Assembly: GCA_964484145.1 (NCBI GenBank)
Contig: CAZAED010000004.1
Coordinates: forward strand, 1 to 45,824
Source of the DNA: JAEUSF01 sp964484145
GTDB taxonomy: Bacteria > Patescibacteriota > Doudnabacteria > UBA920
Reading direction: 5' to 3'
Length of the DNA: 45,824 nucleotides
Of this stretch, positions 23,132 through 30,413 are shown in pieces; the first letter of the stretch is position 1, and each line of letters begins with the position of its first letter. The notes under the pieces are model-generated. The model made no database searches, was not told the origin of the DNA, and worked only from the letters and a program-made list of their open reading frames with translations. Both the position numbers and the translations under genes were made by a program.

Positions 23132-23160
23132 AGTTTATCATTTTGGATTTGTTTTGTCGA
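23132..23160 (-). promoter_or_regulatory. Probable promoter of tRNA-Ser
   Basis: On the minus strand TCGACA, a 17-bp spacer and TAAACT, placing the start about 10 nt before the tRNA 5' end. Confidence 0.55.
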
Positions 23161-23163
23161 GGT

Positions 23164-23224
23164 TGTAGCGCGCCGATTTATCGGCTAAAATAACCTTATA
23201 ACGCCGATAAATCGGCACGCTACA
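23164..23224. repeat. Palindrome TGTAGCG-GCCGATTTATCGGC family
   Basis: TGTAGCGCGCCGATTTATCG faces CGATAAATCGGCACGCTACA. It abuts the AGGAG ribosome site of dnaG. A relative is at 14394-14446. Confidence 0.8.
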
Positions 23225-23231
23225 GGAGACA

Positions 23232-24998
23232 ATGGCAGATCAAGTTATACAAGATATTAAAGATCGTTTGGACATAGCTGAAGTTATAGGCAGCTATATT
23301 CCACTAAAAAAAGCCGGCACAAACTTTAAGGGTGCTTGTCCTTTTCATAGTGAAAAAACACCTTCTTTTGTGGTTACTCCAAGCCGTCAGATTTGGCACT
23401 GTTTTGGCTGTGGTGAGGGTGGTGACGTATTTTCATTTGTGCAAAAGTTTGAAAATTTAGACTTCGTCCAAACTTTAAAAGTTTTAGCGGACAGAGCTGG
23501 AGTAAAGCTGCCCGAATATAGACCGGGCACCAATTTAAAAGAAGATGAAAAAGAACTATTAATACGCATAAATACTTTTGCGGCCAGATTCTATCATCAG
23601 ACTTTATTAAATTCATTACCTGGAAAAGAAGCTGGGGAGTATTTACTGGCTCGGGGACTTACAAAACAAACTATTAAAGCTTGGCAAATTGGCTTTGCGC
23701 CTAACGACTTTCATAGTTTAAGCGAGGCTCTTAAGCTAAAAAAAGTAACGTCAGAACAGGCAATAAAAGCAGGGGTGGTGGTAAAGAACGAGCGCGGCCA
23801 AATTTACGACCGTTTCCGTGGTCGTATAACCTTTCCAATTTTTAACTACGTGGGCGAAGTAGTGGGTTTCTCTGCGAGAATATTACCAAAACTAGACGAC
23901 GGTAAGACCGGTAAATATATTAATTCCCCTGAAACTTTAATTTACAACAAAAGCAAGGTTTTGTTTGGTCTTAATTTCGCCAAAAACCATATTCGAAAAA
24001 CAGACGAGGTAATTGTGGTAGAAGGGCAAATGGACTGTATTTCCGCTCATCAGGCTGGTTTTACAAACACAGTGGCAAGTAGCGGCACGGCTATGACAAT
24101 AGAGCATTTAACAACTTTAGGGCGTTTAACAAAAAATTTGAAATTTTGTTTTGATGCGGACTTTGCCGGGCTTAACGCCACAAAGCGCGCGGTAGAACAT
24201 TTACTTGGGAAAGATTTTAACATTAAGATTGTAGTAATAGCAGGAGCCAAAGACCCAGACGAACTTATAAAAAAAGACCCAAAAGCCTGGGAAAAGGCAG
24301 TTAAAGAAGCGCCGTTATTTTTAGACTACTATATAGAAAGGTTGTTTGGAGAAGTTAAGGCTCTAACAATTGAGACGAAAAAAGCTTTGCGTAATGAACT
24401 TTTACCCTTAGTAAAAAAACTTAACGACGCGCTTGAACAAGAGCACTACTTAAAACTTTTAGCTAGAAAGTTAGACGCTACGCCCGGTTCTTTAATGGAA
24501 GATATGAACAAGCTTGGAGTGGGATATAAAAAACCCGCAGCGCAAAAAACTGTGGCGCAAAACGAAATTGTTAACAACAAAGCAATTTTAGAAACGGAGA
24601 AGTTAGTTTTAGGGGGGATGCTTAGTGAGAAAGCTTTTTTACAAAAAGTTTTAAGCGAAGGAGATATTTTAGATTTTAGTTCATCTGAAATAAAAGACCT
24701 GGCATTAAGTTTGTTTGAAGGGAATTTAGCGGACAAACATACTTTAAATAGCGTACTTGCTAAGGAGGCAATATTTATGGTAGAATTGCTTAAAGCTGAA
24801 AGTGCTTCTACGGACACTTTCCAAAAAGACTTGACAAACGCCTTTTTTGCGTTGCGTGGTAAAGTTTTAAGGCAAAAACAAGCAGAGCTACAAAATAGAA
24901 TTAGGCAGGCAGAAGAGAAGGCTGACACAGAAACCCTTTCAATTTTACAGAAAGATTTTATGGAAGTAGCTAAGAAAATTGTAAAGTACCAGATTTAA
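23232..24998 (+). CDS. dnaG: DNA primase
   Basis: 588 aa, close to the family length. It makes RNA primers at the replication fork. Order: N-terminal CHC2 zinc finger (GACPFHSEKTPSF, then HCFGCGEGGDVFSF, about 35-70), the primase core with TOPRIM motif (VVEGQMDCISAHQAG and FDADFAG, about 260-310), and a C-terminal helical region for helicase contact. RBS AGGAG at 23224-23228. The gene lies just ahead of rpoD, the classic dnaG-rpoD order of the macromolecular synthesis operon, though here without rpsU. Confidence 0.95.
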   Translation: MADQVIQDIKDRLDIAEVIGSYIPLKKAGTNFKGACPFHSEKTPSFVVTPSRQIWHCFGCGEGGDVFSFVQKFENLDFVQTLKVLADRAGVKLPEYRPGTNLKEDEKELLIRINTFAARFYHQTLLNSLPGKEAGEYLLARGLTKQTIKAWQIGFAPNDFHSLSEALKLKKVTSEQAIKAGVVVKNERGQIYDRFRGRITFPIFNYVGEVVGFSARILPKLDDGKTGKYINSPETLIYNKSKVLFGLNFAKNHIRKTDEVIVVEGQMDCISAHQAGFTNTVASSGTAMTIEHLTTLGRLTKNLKFCFDADFAGLNATKRAVEHLLGKDFNIKIVVIAGAKDPDELIKKDPKAWEKAVKEAPLFLDYYIERLFGEVKALTIETKKALRNELLPLVKKLNDALEQEHYLKLLARKLDATPGSLMEDMNKLGVGYKKPAAQKTVAQNEIVNNKAILETEKLVLGGMLSEKAFLQKVLSEGDILDFSSSEIKDLALSLFEGNLADKHTLNSVLAKEAIFMVELLKAESASTDTFQKDLTNAFFALRGKVLRQKQAELQNRIRQAEEKADTETLSILQKDFMEVAKKIVKYQI

Positions 24999-25044
24999 TT
25001 TTTTTACTTTAATCTTAAATTTTTAATCTAAAATCTAATTTAAC

Positions 25045-26403
25045 ATGGCCAAAGTAAAAAAGCTCAAAAGACTTAAGTTTAAGAAGTCTAAGACATCTGC
25101 TAAAAGCCCTAAAGGGCATGCAAGCAGAGTTGCGGGGGTTGGAAAAAAGACAAAAAGATTTAAGCCTGAGCGCATAAAAATAAAAGAGCAAAAAAAACTT
25201 GTTAAGAAACAAGCTGTTTTTGCTATGCCGGAAGACACTTCGGGTAGCGATATTACAATTACTCCTCAAGAAAAAGAAAAGCGCGTAAAACAGCTATTAC
25301 TTAAAGGTGTAGAGCGCGGGTTTGTAACCGAAGCCGAAATTTTGCACGCTTTGCCTGACTTTGAAAATAATATTTTGGAAGTTGAAAATGTAATGGGCGA
25401 TTTGGAAAAGAATGGTGTAGAAATTGTTGACCAAGAAGTTGCTAGTATATGGGAACAGGGTAAAGCGCCGGCCGAAGAAATTAAAGCTGACGAAACAGAC
25501 AAAGAAAAGAAAGCTCGCGGAAAAAAGAAAAAACAAGAAGAAGCCACAGAACAGTCTTTTGACTTAGGCGACATTTACGACGACAGTATTCAAATGTATT
25601 TGCGCGAAATTGGCCGCGTACCACTACTTAGTTCTGAAGAGGAAGTAGATTTAGCTAAACGTGTTGAAAAAGGCGATCAGGCTGCTAAGAACAAGCTTAT
25701 GCAGGCAAACCTTCGTTTGGTGGTTAGTATTGCCAAAAAGTATATGGGCAGGAATTTAGGACTACTCGACTTAATTCAAGAAGGTAACTTAGGACTACTT
25801 CGCGCAGTAGAAAAGTTTGACTGGACAAAAGGCTATAAGTTTTCTACTTACGCCACTTGGTGGATACGCCAGGCTATAACCCGCGCGCTTGCTGACCAGA
25901 GTCGTACTATTCGTATTCCTGTTCATATGGTAGAAACTTTAAACAAGTACGCGCAGGCAGAACGCTCTTTAGTGCAGGACCTAGGCAGAGAACCGCTTCC
26001 GGAAGAAATTGCCGCGGAAATGGGTATAGAGGTTGAAAAGGTTTATCATTTAAAGAAAATATCCCAGGAAACTGTTTCTATAGACTCCCCAGTTGGAGAA
26101 GACGACGGCGAAGATTCAAGTTTGGGCGACTTTATAGTAGACGAAGAAACCACCAAGCCGAACGAAATGGCCGGCAGACAACTACTTAAAGAATATGTGG
26201 GAACTATTTTGGACGATTTGGACCCAAGAGAACAAAAAATCCTTCGTTTAAGATTTGGCCTGGAAGATGGCGTGACTCATACTTTAGAAGAAGTAGGTGC
26301 GGAGTTTGGTGTTACGCGTGAACGTATTAGGCAAATAGAAAGTAAGGCTTTAGAGAAAATTCGGGAACATATAGATATACATAAATTAAAGGATTATTAC
26401 TAG
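25045..26403 (+). CDS. rpoD: RNA polymerase primary sigma factor
   Basis: 452 aa. Residues 1-60 are strongly basic and low-complexity, with an acidic stretch before region 1.2. Region 1.2/2.1: DSIQMYLREIGRVPLLSSEEE. Region 2.2-2.4: LVVSIAKKYMGRNLGLLDLI and KFSTYATWWIRQAITRALAD. Region 3: IRIPVHMVE. Region 4.2: LEEVGAEFGVTRERIRQIES. This predicts recognition of TTGACA/TATAAT promoters, as seen throughout the window. It follows dnaG by 46 nt, a gap filled by a TAATCTTAAATTTTTAATCT repeat, with no Shine-Dalgarno before the ATG. Confidence 0.96.
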   Translation: MAKVKKLKRLKFKKSKTSAKSPKGHASRVAGVGKKTKRFKPERIKIKEQKKLVKKQAVFAMPEDTSGSDITITPQEKEKRVKQLLLKGVERGFVTEAEILHALPDFENNILEVENVMGDLEKNGVEIVDQEVASIWEQGKAPAEEIKADETDKEKKARGKKKKQEEATEQSFDLGDIYDDSIQMYLREIGRVPLLSSEEEVDLAKRVEKGDQAAKNKLMQANLRLVVSIAKKYMGRNLGLLDLIQEGNLGLLRAVEKFDWTKGYKFSTYATWWIRQAITRALADQSRTIRIPVHMVETLNKYAQAERSLVQDLGREPLPEEIAAEMGIEVEKVYHLKKISQETVSIDSPVGEDDGEDSSLGDFIVDEETTKPNEMAGRQLLKEYVGTILDDLDPREQKILRLRFGLEDGVTHTLEEVGAEFGVTRERIRQIESKALEKIREHIDIHKLKDYY

Positions 26404-26583
26404 AGAACAGTAGTAGGTAGTAGGTAGTAGGTAGCCAGAAAAGCAAAAATATTTTTTCTATTTTTATTAAGAGGTTTTTTGTACTTATCCACCAGTGGGG
26501 TATTGCACCCCAAATTTTACAGGAGTAAAATATAGATAGAAAGGAAAGAAAATTAAGATGCAAAAACAGGTAACGGGCCATAG
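26404..26583 (+). other. Region between rpoD and the structured RNA
   Basis: It holds a partial GTAGTAGGTAG repeat (26409-26438), a GGGGTATTGCACCCC hairpin (26497-26511) and a possible 9-codon ORF, MQKQVTGHR (26559-26588), with an AGGAAAG site. No real gene is seen. Confidence 0.45.
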
Positions 26584-26710
26584 GTAGCTTTTCTCTTCCC
26601 GTCCCTTGAGGGACGGGATTACGTGAAAGCCTACAGGTGCTTAAACCTGACATCTAATCCCATAGTTATTTGGGATAAAAAAGAAAAACGTTAAGTATGA
26701 GAAAAGCTAC
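26584..26710 (+). ncRNA. Unclassified structured RNA
   Basis: A 12-bp closing stem GTAGCTTTTCTC (26584-26595) / GAGAAAAGCTAC (26699-26710) encloses hairpin CCCGTCCC-TTGA-GGGACGGG (26598-26617). A second stem TTACGT (26619-26624) / ACGTTAA (26688-26694, one bulge) encloses CAGGT/ACCTG (26634-26649) and ATCCCA/TGGGAT (26657-26676). It is followed at once by a terminator. I checked by eye for tmRNA, RNase P, SRP, TPP and SAM motifs and found none; 6S-like function is possible but unsupported. Confidence 0.6.
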
Positions 26711-26717
26711 TACACGG

Positions 26718-26752
26718 TAAATCCCCTTACTCCATATTAGGATAAGGGGATT
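26718..26752 (+). terminator. Terminator of the structured RNA
   Basis: AAATCCCCTTA pairs with TAAGGGGATTT (stem of 11 bp), followed by AT-rich sequence. Confidence 0.75.
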
Positions 26753-26782
26753 TATCATTTATATTAAATTTATAAAAAAAGG

Positions 26783-26816
26783 TCGACTGGACAATTCGCG
26801 CGAATTGTCCAGTCGA
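26783..26816. repeat. Perfect 34-bp palindrome
   Basis: TCGACTGGACAATTCGC is followed directly by its exact reverse complement GCGAATTGTCCAGTCGA, with no loop. Confidence 0.85.
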
Positions 26817-26868
26817 GGAATGAGGCAAGAATGTAGCGCAGGCCAGTGGCCTGCTTTTATGTTATTAT

Positions 26869-27675
26869 ATGGCTATGAAAGTGCATAAGGTTTACAAAAA
26901 AATAGGAGAAACGCCGCTTGAGGCTTTGGAGAAATTTAGGAAGAAGGCGAAAATATCACCGGCCGCAAAACTTACTTACGCTGGTCGCCTTGACCCTATG
27001 GCCAGCGGGGTTTTGTTAATACTGGAAGGAGCGACCCAGGCACAGCGGGAAAAGTATATGGGTTTAAGCAAAGAATATGAAGTAAAAGTTTTGTTTGGGT
27101 TTGAGACAGATAGTTACGATTTGCTTGGTGTTCCTGTGTTTCCATCCCGAGTGCATCCGATTTATCCGACGAAGCTTCAGCGAAGTTGGAGGGATCCCTC
27201 CTTAAGTCGGGATGGATTAGAAAAAATTATCAAAAAATATCTAGGAATATCTAAATTGGCAGTTCCTCCGTATTCTTCAGTGCCCTATAAAGGTAAACCG
27301 TTGTTTGAATGGGCGCGCGCCGGCAAATTAAAAGAAAAAGATCTGCCGCGGCGCGAGTTTAAGGTGCAAAGTATAAAGTTGAAAGGACTAAAACAGATAA
27401 CATCGGCAAACCTTCTTAAATATATCCAAACCCAAATAAAAAAAGTTAAAGGGGATTTTAGGCAGGAAAAGATTTTAAAGGCTTGGTCTAATTTACTAAC
27501 CATTCAGAGCGAAGCGAAGAATCCCTTAATAAGTAAATATCCAATATCCAATATCCTAATATCCGTCTCTTCCGGCACCTACATCCGCAGCATAGCCCAC
27601 GACCTTGGTAAGAAACTTAAAACAGGCGGAGTGGTTTTTAGTTTAAAGAGAACACGAGTGGGGAAATATAAATGA
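26869..27675 (+). CDS. truB: tRNA pseudouridine-55 synthase
   Basis: 268 aa. It makes pseudouridine 55 in the T-loop of tRNAs. The catalytic Asp42 lies in LTYAGRLDPMASGVLLI; KEYEVKVLFGFETDSYDLLG, VPPYSSVPYKGKPLFEWAR and SSGTYIRSIAHDLG are further family motifs. Two insertions look repeat-encoded: residues 90-116 (27136-27216; CATCCCGAGTGCATCC with GTCGGGATGG at the ends) and residues about 211-230 (27499-27558; CATTCAGAGCGAAGCGAAGA, then tandem CCAATATCC). Without them the protein would have about 220 residues. The start could be 26869 or 26875. The stop codon TGA lies within a TGACAC/GTGTCA hairpin. Confidence 0.92.
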   Translation: MAMKVHKVYKKIGETPLEALEKFRKKAKISPAAKLTYAGRLDPMASGVLLILEGATQAQREKYMGLSKEYEVKVLFGFETDSYDLLGVPVFPSRVHPIYPTKLQRSWRDPSLSRDGLEKIIKKYLGISKLAVPPYSSVPYKGKPLFEWARAGKLKEKDLPRREFKVQSIKLKGLKQITSANLLKYIQTQIKKVKGDFRQEKILKAWSNLLTIQSEAKNPLISKYPISNILISVSSGTYIRSIAHDLGKKLKTGGVVFSLKRTRVGKYK

Positions 27676-27682
27676 CACGTGA

Positions 27683-27780
27683 GTGTCATCCAGGCCTCCG
27701 AGCCGGGATCTAAAAAAAATAAAAAAAATCTTCTCCATAAAAGTCTGTGCTGAGCGGAGTCGAAGGATCGAAGGATATTT
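27683..27780. repeat. REP-like fragments downstream of truB
   Basis: A half copy of the CATCCAGGCCTCCGAGCCGG type and a CTGAGCGGAGTCGAAGGATC copy, separated by an A-rich stretch. Confidence 0.6.
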
Positions 27781-27787
27781 TTTACAA

Positions 27788-27822
27788 AAGAAAAAGGCGC
27801 GCAGTCGTGTGAATGACCGGCG
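27788..27822 (-). terminator. Terminator of the GC-richer orphan gene
   Basis: Read on the minus strand: GGCGCCGGTC, loop, GACTGCGCGCC, then TTTTTCTTTT. Confidence 0.7.
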
Positions 27823-27864
27823 CCCTAAGCTTGTGCCCATTTAAGGACTAACGTCCTCCTCTGT

Positions 27865-28659
27865 TCACCGACCCGCTGTCGGTAACCAGAATTCCTTCTG
27901 GTCTTCCCGCACCCAGCGGGAATTGACGAAACTTTTTTCCCCCCAGATTTTTTTTGGGTTGTCTAGCCCGTAGGGCTTTGGACCCCACGTCTTGTAGCGA
28001 GGGTGTTTTCTGAACACCCTTCCCCAGAGGTAACCCTCTGTGTCCATCGCGATCACCCAGTCGTCACGATGGCATGGAACACCCACACCGTCCCATTCCC
28101 ACCCAGATTGGATGGTGAAACGAATGTTTTGAATATACACCTTTTTGACTAGCACGTCGTGTAGCCTGAAAGTGTCCTCTTTTTCTTGCGGGTTCCTTTG
28201 CCACTCACGCAGTCTGGGATCCGCTAGCGCTTTGTAGAGCGCTTTTTGACCTGCATTTTTTTCCCGCACGTAGCGCGGGAGGCCATTTTCCATCTGGCCG
28301 GAGGCAAGTTTGTCCCAGTCTTCTTCCCCTATGACCGGCCTTGTTGTACTGGTTGTTTGTGTAAGGGCTGTTGATTCAGCCCCTGCCCAGATGGTTGGGG
28401 GCAGTGCGCCTAGAGTGCGCGTTGCGAACTCTAGGGCATGCCTTTCAACCTCCCAAACCGATACAAAATACTCCGACGGCGAATGTCGAGTTTTGCCGGC
28501 CTTGTCCCGGATCAACACTCCTCGGAAATACTCGTTGTTTCCCGGGACATGGACTCGAGGGTTGTACAGACCCCTGCCGCTGTCTTCCAAGACAGCAAGA
28601 TTGTTCTTAACGTCCTCCACTATGCGATGAAGGAAAAAAATATTATTCGTATAGAACAT
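27865..28659 (-). CDS. Hypothetical protein, GC-richer orphan gene
   Basis: 264 aa from the ATG at 28659, chosen because GGAG lies 6 nt before it; the frame stays open to an ATG at 28770 without a ribosome site. I do not recognise a family. The protein is soluble-looking, rich in Trp, Arg and charged residues, with no signal peptide or membrane helix. Notable segments are YFRGVLIRDKAGKTR, GWEWDGVGVPCHRDDWVIAM and EGYLWGRVFRKHPRYKTWGP. Codon use is clearly more GC-rich than the neighbours, like the aminotransferase (10988) and the 44072 gene. It has a consensus promoter (28908-28936), a long structured leader and a terminator, so it forms a self-contained unit. Confidence 0.65.
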   Translation of the reverse strand: MFYTNNIFFLHRIVEDVKNNLAVLEDSGRGLYNPRVHVPGNNEYFRGVLIRDKAGKTRHSPSEYFVSVWEVERHALEFATRTLGALPPTIWAGAESTALTQTTSTTRPVIGEEDWDKLASGQMENGLPRYVREKNAGQKALYKALADPRLREWQRNPQEKEDTFRLHDVLVKKVYIQNIRFTIQSGWEWDGVGVPCHRDDWVIAMDTEGYLWGRVFRKHPRYKTWGPKPYGLDNPKKIWGEKSFVNSRWVREDQKEFWLPTAGR

Positions 28660-28900
28660 TTTGAACTCCATTTTGCGTACTTGCTTAAAGCTAATACTTT
28701 GCCACTTTAAGTCAGAGGTGTTGTGCAAAAATGTGCGTTTTGTCTGGCAGTAACGCGCGGCCCATCCCATTTACAGCTGGGACATACACTGGCTTTACGG
28801 AAAGCAAACTGGCAACTTATGAGATAACTTATAAGCCGCCAAATTGCTTTCCACAAGAGTTTTAAGGAGCAAAATTAAGATAAATAAATATCTTAATTTG
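28660..28900 (-). promoter_or_regulatory. Long structured leader of the orphan gene
   Basis: From the predicted start (about 28900) down to the ATG. On this strand: an AATTAAGATA/TATCTTAATT hairpin (about 28873-28900) and a larger one, GGAAAGCAA with TTTGCTTTCC (28796-28855), enclosing a CTTAT/ATAAG stem. The function is unknown. Confidence 0.5.
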
Positions 28901-28907
28901 AAAATAT

Positions 28908-28936
28908 ATTATAGCACTTTTTTGTGCTAAAGTCAA
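28908..28936 (-). promoter_or_regulatory. Consensus promoter of the orphan gene
   Basis: On the minus strand TTGACT, exactly 17 bp, TATAAT. Confidence 0.8.
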
Positions 28937-29001
28937 TATTAAAAGAGCATAATTGGTTATATTTAAGCCAAAAAATATTTGTTAAATCTTATTTAAAATT
29001 C

Positions 29002-29031
29002 AAAAAAGAGCCTTATTTAAGGCTCTTTTTT
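29002..29031. terminator. Bidirectional terminator-like hairpin
   Basis: AAAAAAGAGCCTTA pairs with TAAGGCTCTTTTTT. Seen from the minus strand it follows the polyamine genes by about 145 nt. Confidence 0.7.
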
Positions 29032-29032
29032 A

Positions 29033-29070
29033 CTGGATCCCGGCTCTCGGCTGCACTCGGCCGGGATGAC
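29033..29070. repeat. REP-like palindrome, CTGGATCCCGG family
   Basis: CTGGATCCCGGCTCTCGG then CTCGGCCGGGATGAC. Confidence 0.8.
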
Positions 29071-29127
29071 ATAATTGCCCATGGCTTGCACCACGTGTAC
29101 CTAATATATTTACTAGTTTGTGCATTG

Positions 29128-29157
29128 GTAGGGAACGGTTTTAAACCGTTCCCTACA
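29128..29157. repeat. GTAGGGAACGGTTTTAAACC palindrome
   Basis: GTAGGGAACGGTTT is mirrored exactly by AAACCGTTCCCTAC. Between this and 28937 no gene is seen; an 85-codon open frame across the repeats is rejected. Confidence 0.8.
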
Positions 29158-29175
29158 TTGCGGGATTTTTTGGAA

Positions 29176-30276
29176 TTATAAGTCCAGTAGTACCGCGGCT
29201 ATCCAAGGGAAGGCGACAGTTACGTCGCTTTGGATTATTTGGTAGTAGCTTTTGGTAGACAGCTTATCCCAGGTTATTTTTTCTTTGCCGCCGGCGCCAC
29301 TGTAAGAACCGTATGACATTGGGGAAGAACCTATTTCTACAAAGCCTGCCCAGTCGCGCACGTTGTGGTGTTTTAAGTCATGCTTTATGGAAGGTACTAC
29401 GCAAATAGGAAAGTCTGCGGCAATACCGCCGCCAAGTTGTAAGAATGCTATAGGCGCGTCTTTGCTTTCTTTGCTATACCAGTCATACATAAGGTGGAAA
29501 TATTCTAAACCAGACTTCATAACATTACTGTCTATCATTACATCACCCTTTTTTTTCAATGCGCCACCGTAAGTGTAAGAGGCAAAAATGTTGCCCATTG
29601 TGGAGTCTTCAAAGCCCGGGACTATAATAGGAATGTCTTTTTCGTATGCGGCATAAGTCCAAGAGTCCTGTGGATTGGCTTTTTTGTCAGGCTTAATTAA
29701 CTTTTCTTTATACAATCGGCGGAAGTATTCGTGCGGGAAATAACGCTCTTTCTTTTTTTCTGCTTCCTGCCACATTTTAAGTAAATGCGGTTCCATAATT
29801 CTTACGCTTTCATCTTCCGGTAAAAATGTGTCGGTAATTCTGCGTAAGCCGGCATCCCTAAGTTCTGCTTCTTGCTCCGGGGTTAGTTCGGTGTAGCGGG
29901 GAATATAGGCATAGTGGGAATGGGCAACATAGCGGTAATAACTTTCTTCGTGGTTTGCGCCGGTGGCAGAAACCGCGTGGACTTTGCCTTTGCGTATAAG
30001 CTCTGCCAGCATAACGCCAATTTGGAAAGAAGAGAGTGCTCCGGCTAAAGTAACCATTATTTTACCGCCATTTTTTAAATGCTCTTTAAGCCAAAGCGCG
30101 GCCTGCATTGTACTGCCGCCGTTTAAATGGTTTAAAGTCCTTTCTGCAAAAGCAGAAACAGGTTTTCCTGCACCCTTAACATGGCCGGTTATAGTGCCGG
30201 TAGTTTTGGCATTAGGTTCTTCTAGAATAAGTTTTTGAAGACCCTTAGACAGCTTTTTAATTTTGTTATTATTCAT
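29176..30276 (-). CDS. Deoxyhypusine synthase-like protein (polyamine enzyme)
   Basis: 366 aa. The fold matches the deoxyhypusine synthase family, which transfers an aminobutyl group from spermidine; bacterial members act on small polyamines (for example homospermidine formation), since bacteria lack the eIF5A target. Seen: TLAGALSSFQIGVMLAELIRK, SATGANHEES, FEDSTMGNIF, FLQLGGGIAADFPI (NAD site region) and GSYSGAGGKEKITWDKL near the active site. It is the last gene of a minus-strand cluster after agmatine deiminase and N-carbamoylputrescine amidase, which make putrescine. So a reaction using putrescine or agmatine is likely, with the product unproven. AAAGGA lies just before the ATG. Confidence 0.85.
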   Translation of the reverse strand: MNNNKIKKLSKGLQKLILEEPNAKTTGTITGHVKGAGKPVSAFAERTLNHLNGGSTMQAALWLKEHLKNGGKIMVTLAGALSSFQIGVMLAELIRKGKVHAVSATGANHEESYYRYVAHSHYAYIPRYTELTPEQEAELRDAGLRRITDTFLPEDESVRIMEPHLLKMWQEAEKKKERYFPHEYFRRLYKEKLIKPDKKANPQDSWTYAAYEKDIPIIVPGFEDSTMGNIFASYTYGGALKKKGDVMIDSNVMKSGLEYFHLMYDWYSKESKDAPIAFLQLGGGIAADFPICVVPSIKHDLKHHNVRDWAGFVEIGSSPMSYGSYSGAGGKEKITWDKLSTKSYYQIIQSDVTVAFPWIAAVLLDL

Positions 30277-30413
30277 TTTGATCCTTTTGCTTTTCGCGAA
30301 TTTCTTATCACCTTCGGACTCCGCAGAACGGAGGACTTTGTTTAAAGTTCAAGCGAAAAGGATTAATTAATTACAAAAATATTTTAACAGATGAGATTTC
30401 TATGTCAACTTAA
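30277..30413 (-). promoter_or_regulatory. Leader between aguA and the deoxyhypusine-synthase-like gene
   Basis: A long-range inverted repeat (AATCCTTTTCGC with GCGAAAAG...AGGATC, read on the minus strand) encloses a GTCCTCCGTTCTGCGGAGTC hairpin. The right arm carries the ribosome site of the next gene, so the fold could limit its translation. Confidence 0.4.

Noticed and set aside
26584..26710. tmRNA, RNase P RNA or SRP RNA
   Set aside because: None of the conserved segments of these RNAs could be found in the structured region.
5149..29157. Palindromic repeats as CRISPR or IS elements
   Set aside because: Copies are dispersed singly or in facing pairs, without regular spacers, transposase genes or clear target duplications.
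28924..29181. 85-codon plus-strand ORF
   Set aside because: It spans a terminator hairpin and two palindromic repeats; the translation is repeat-derived.
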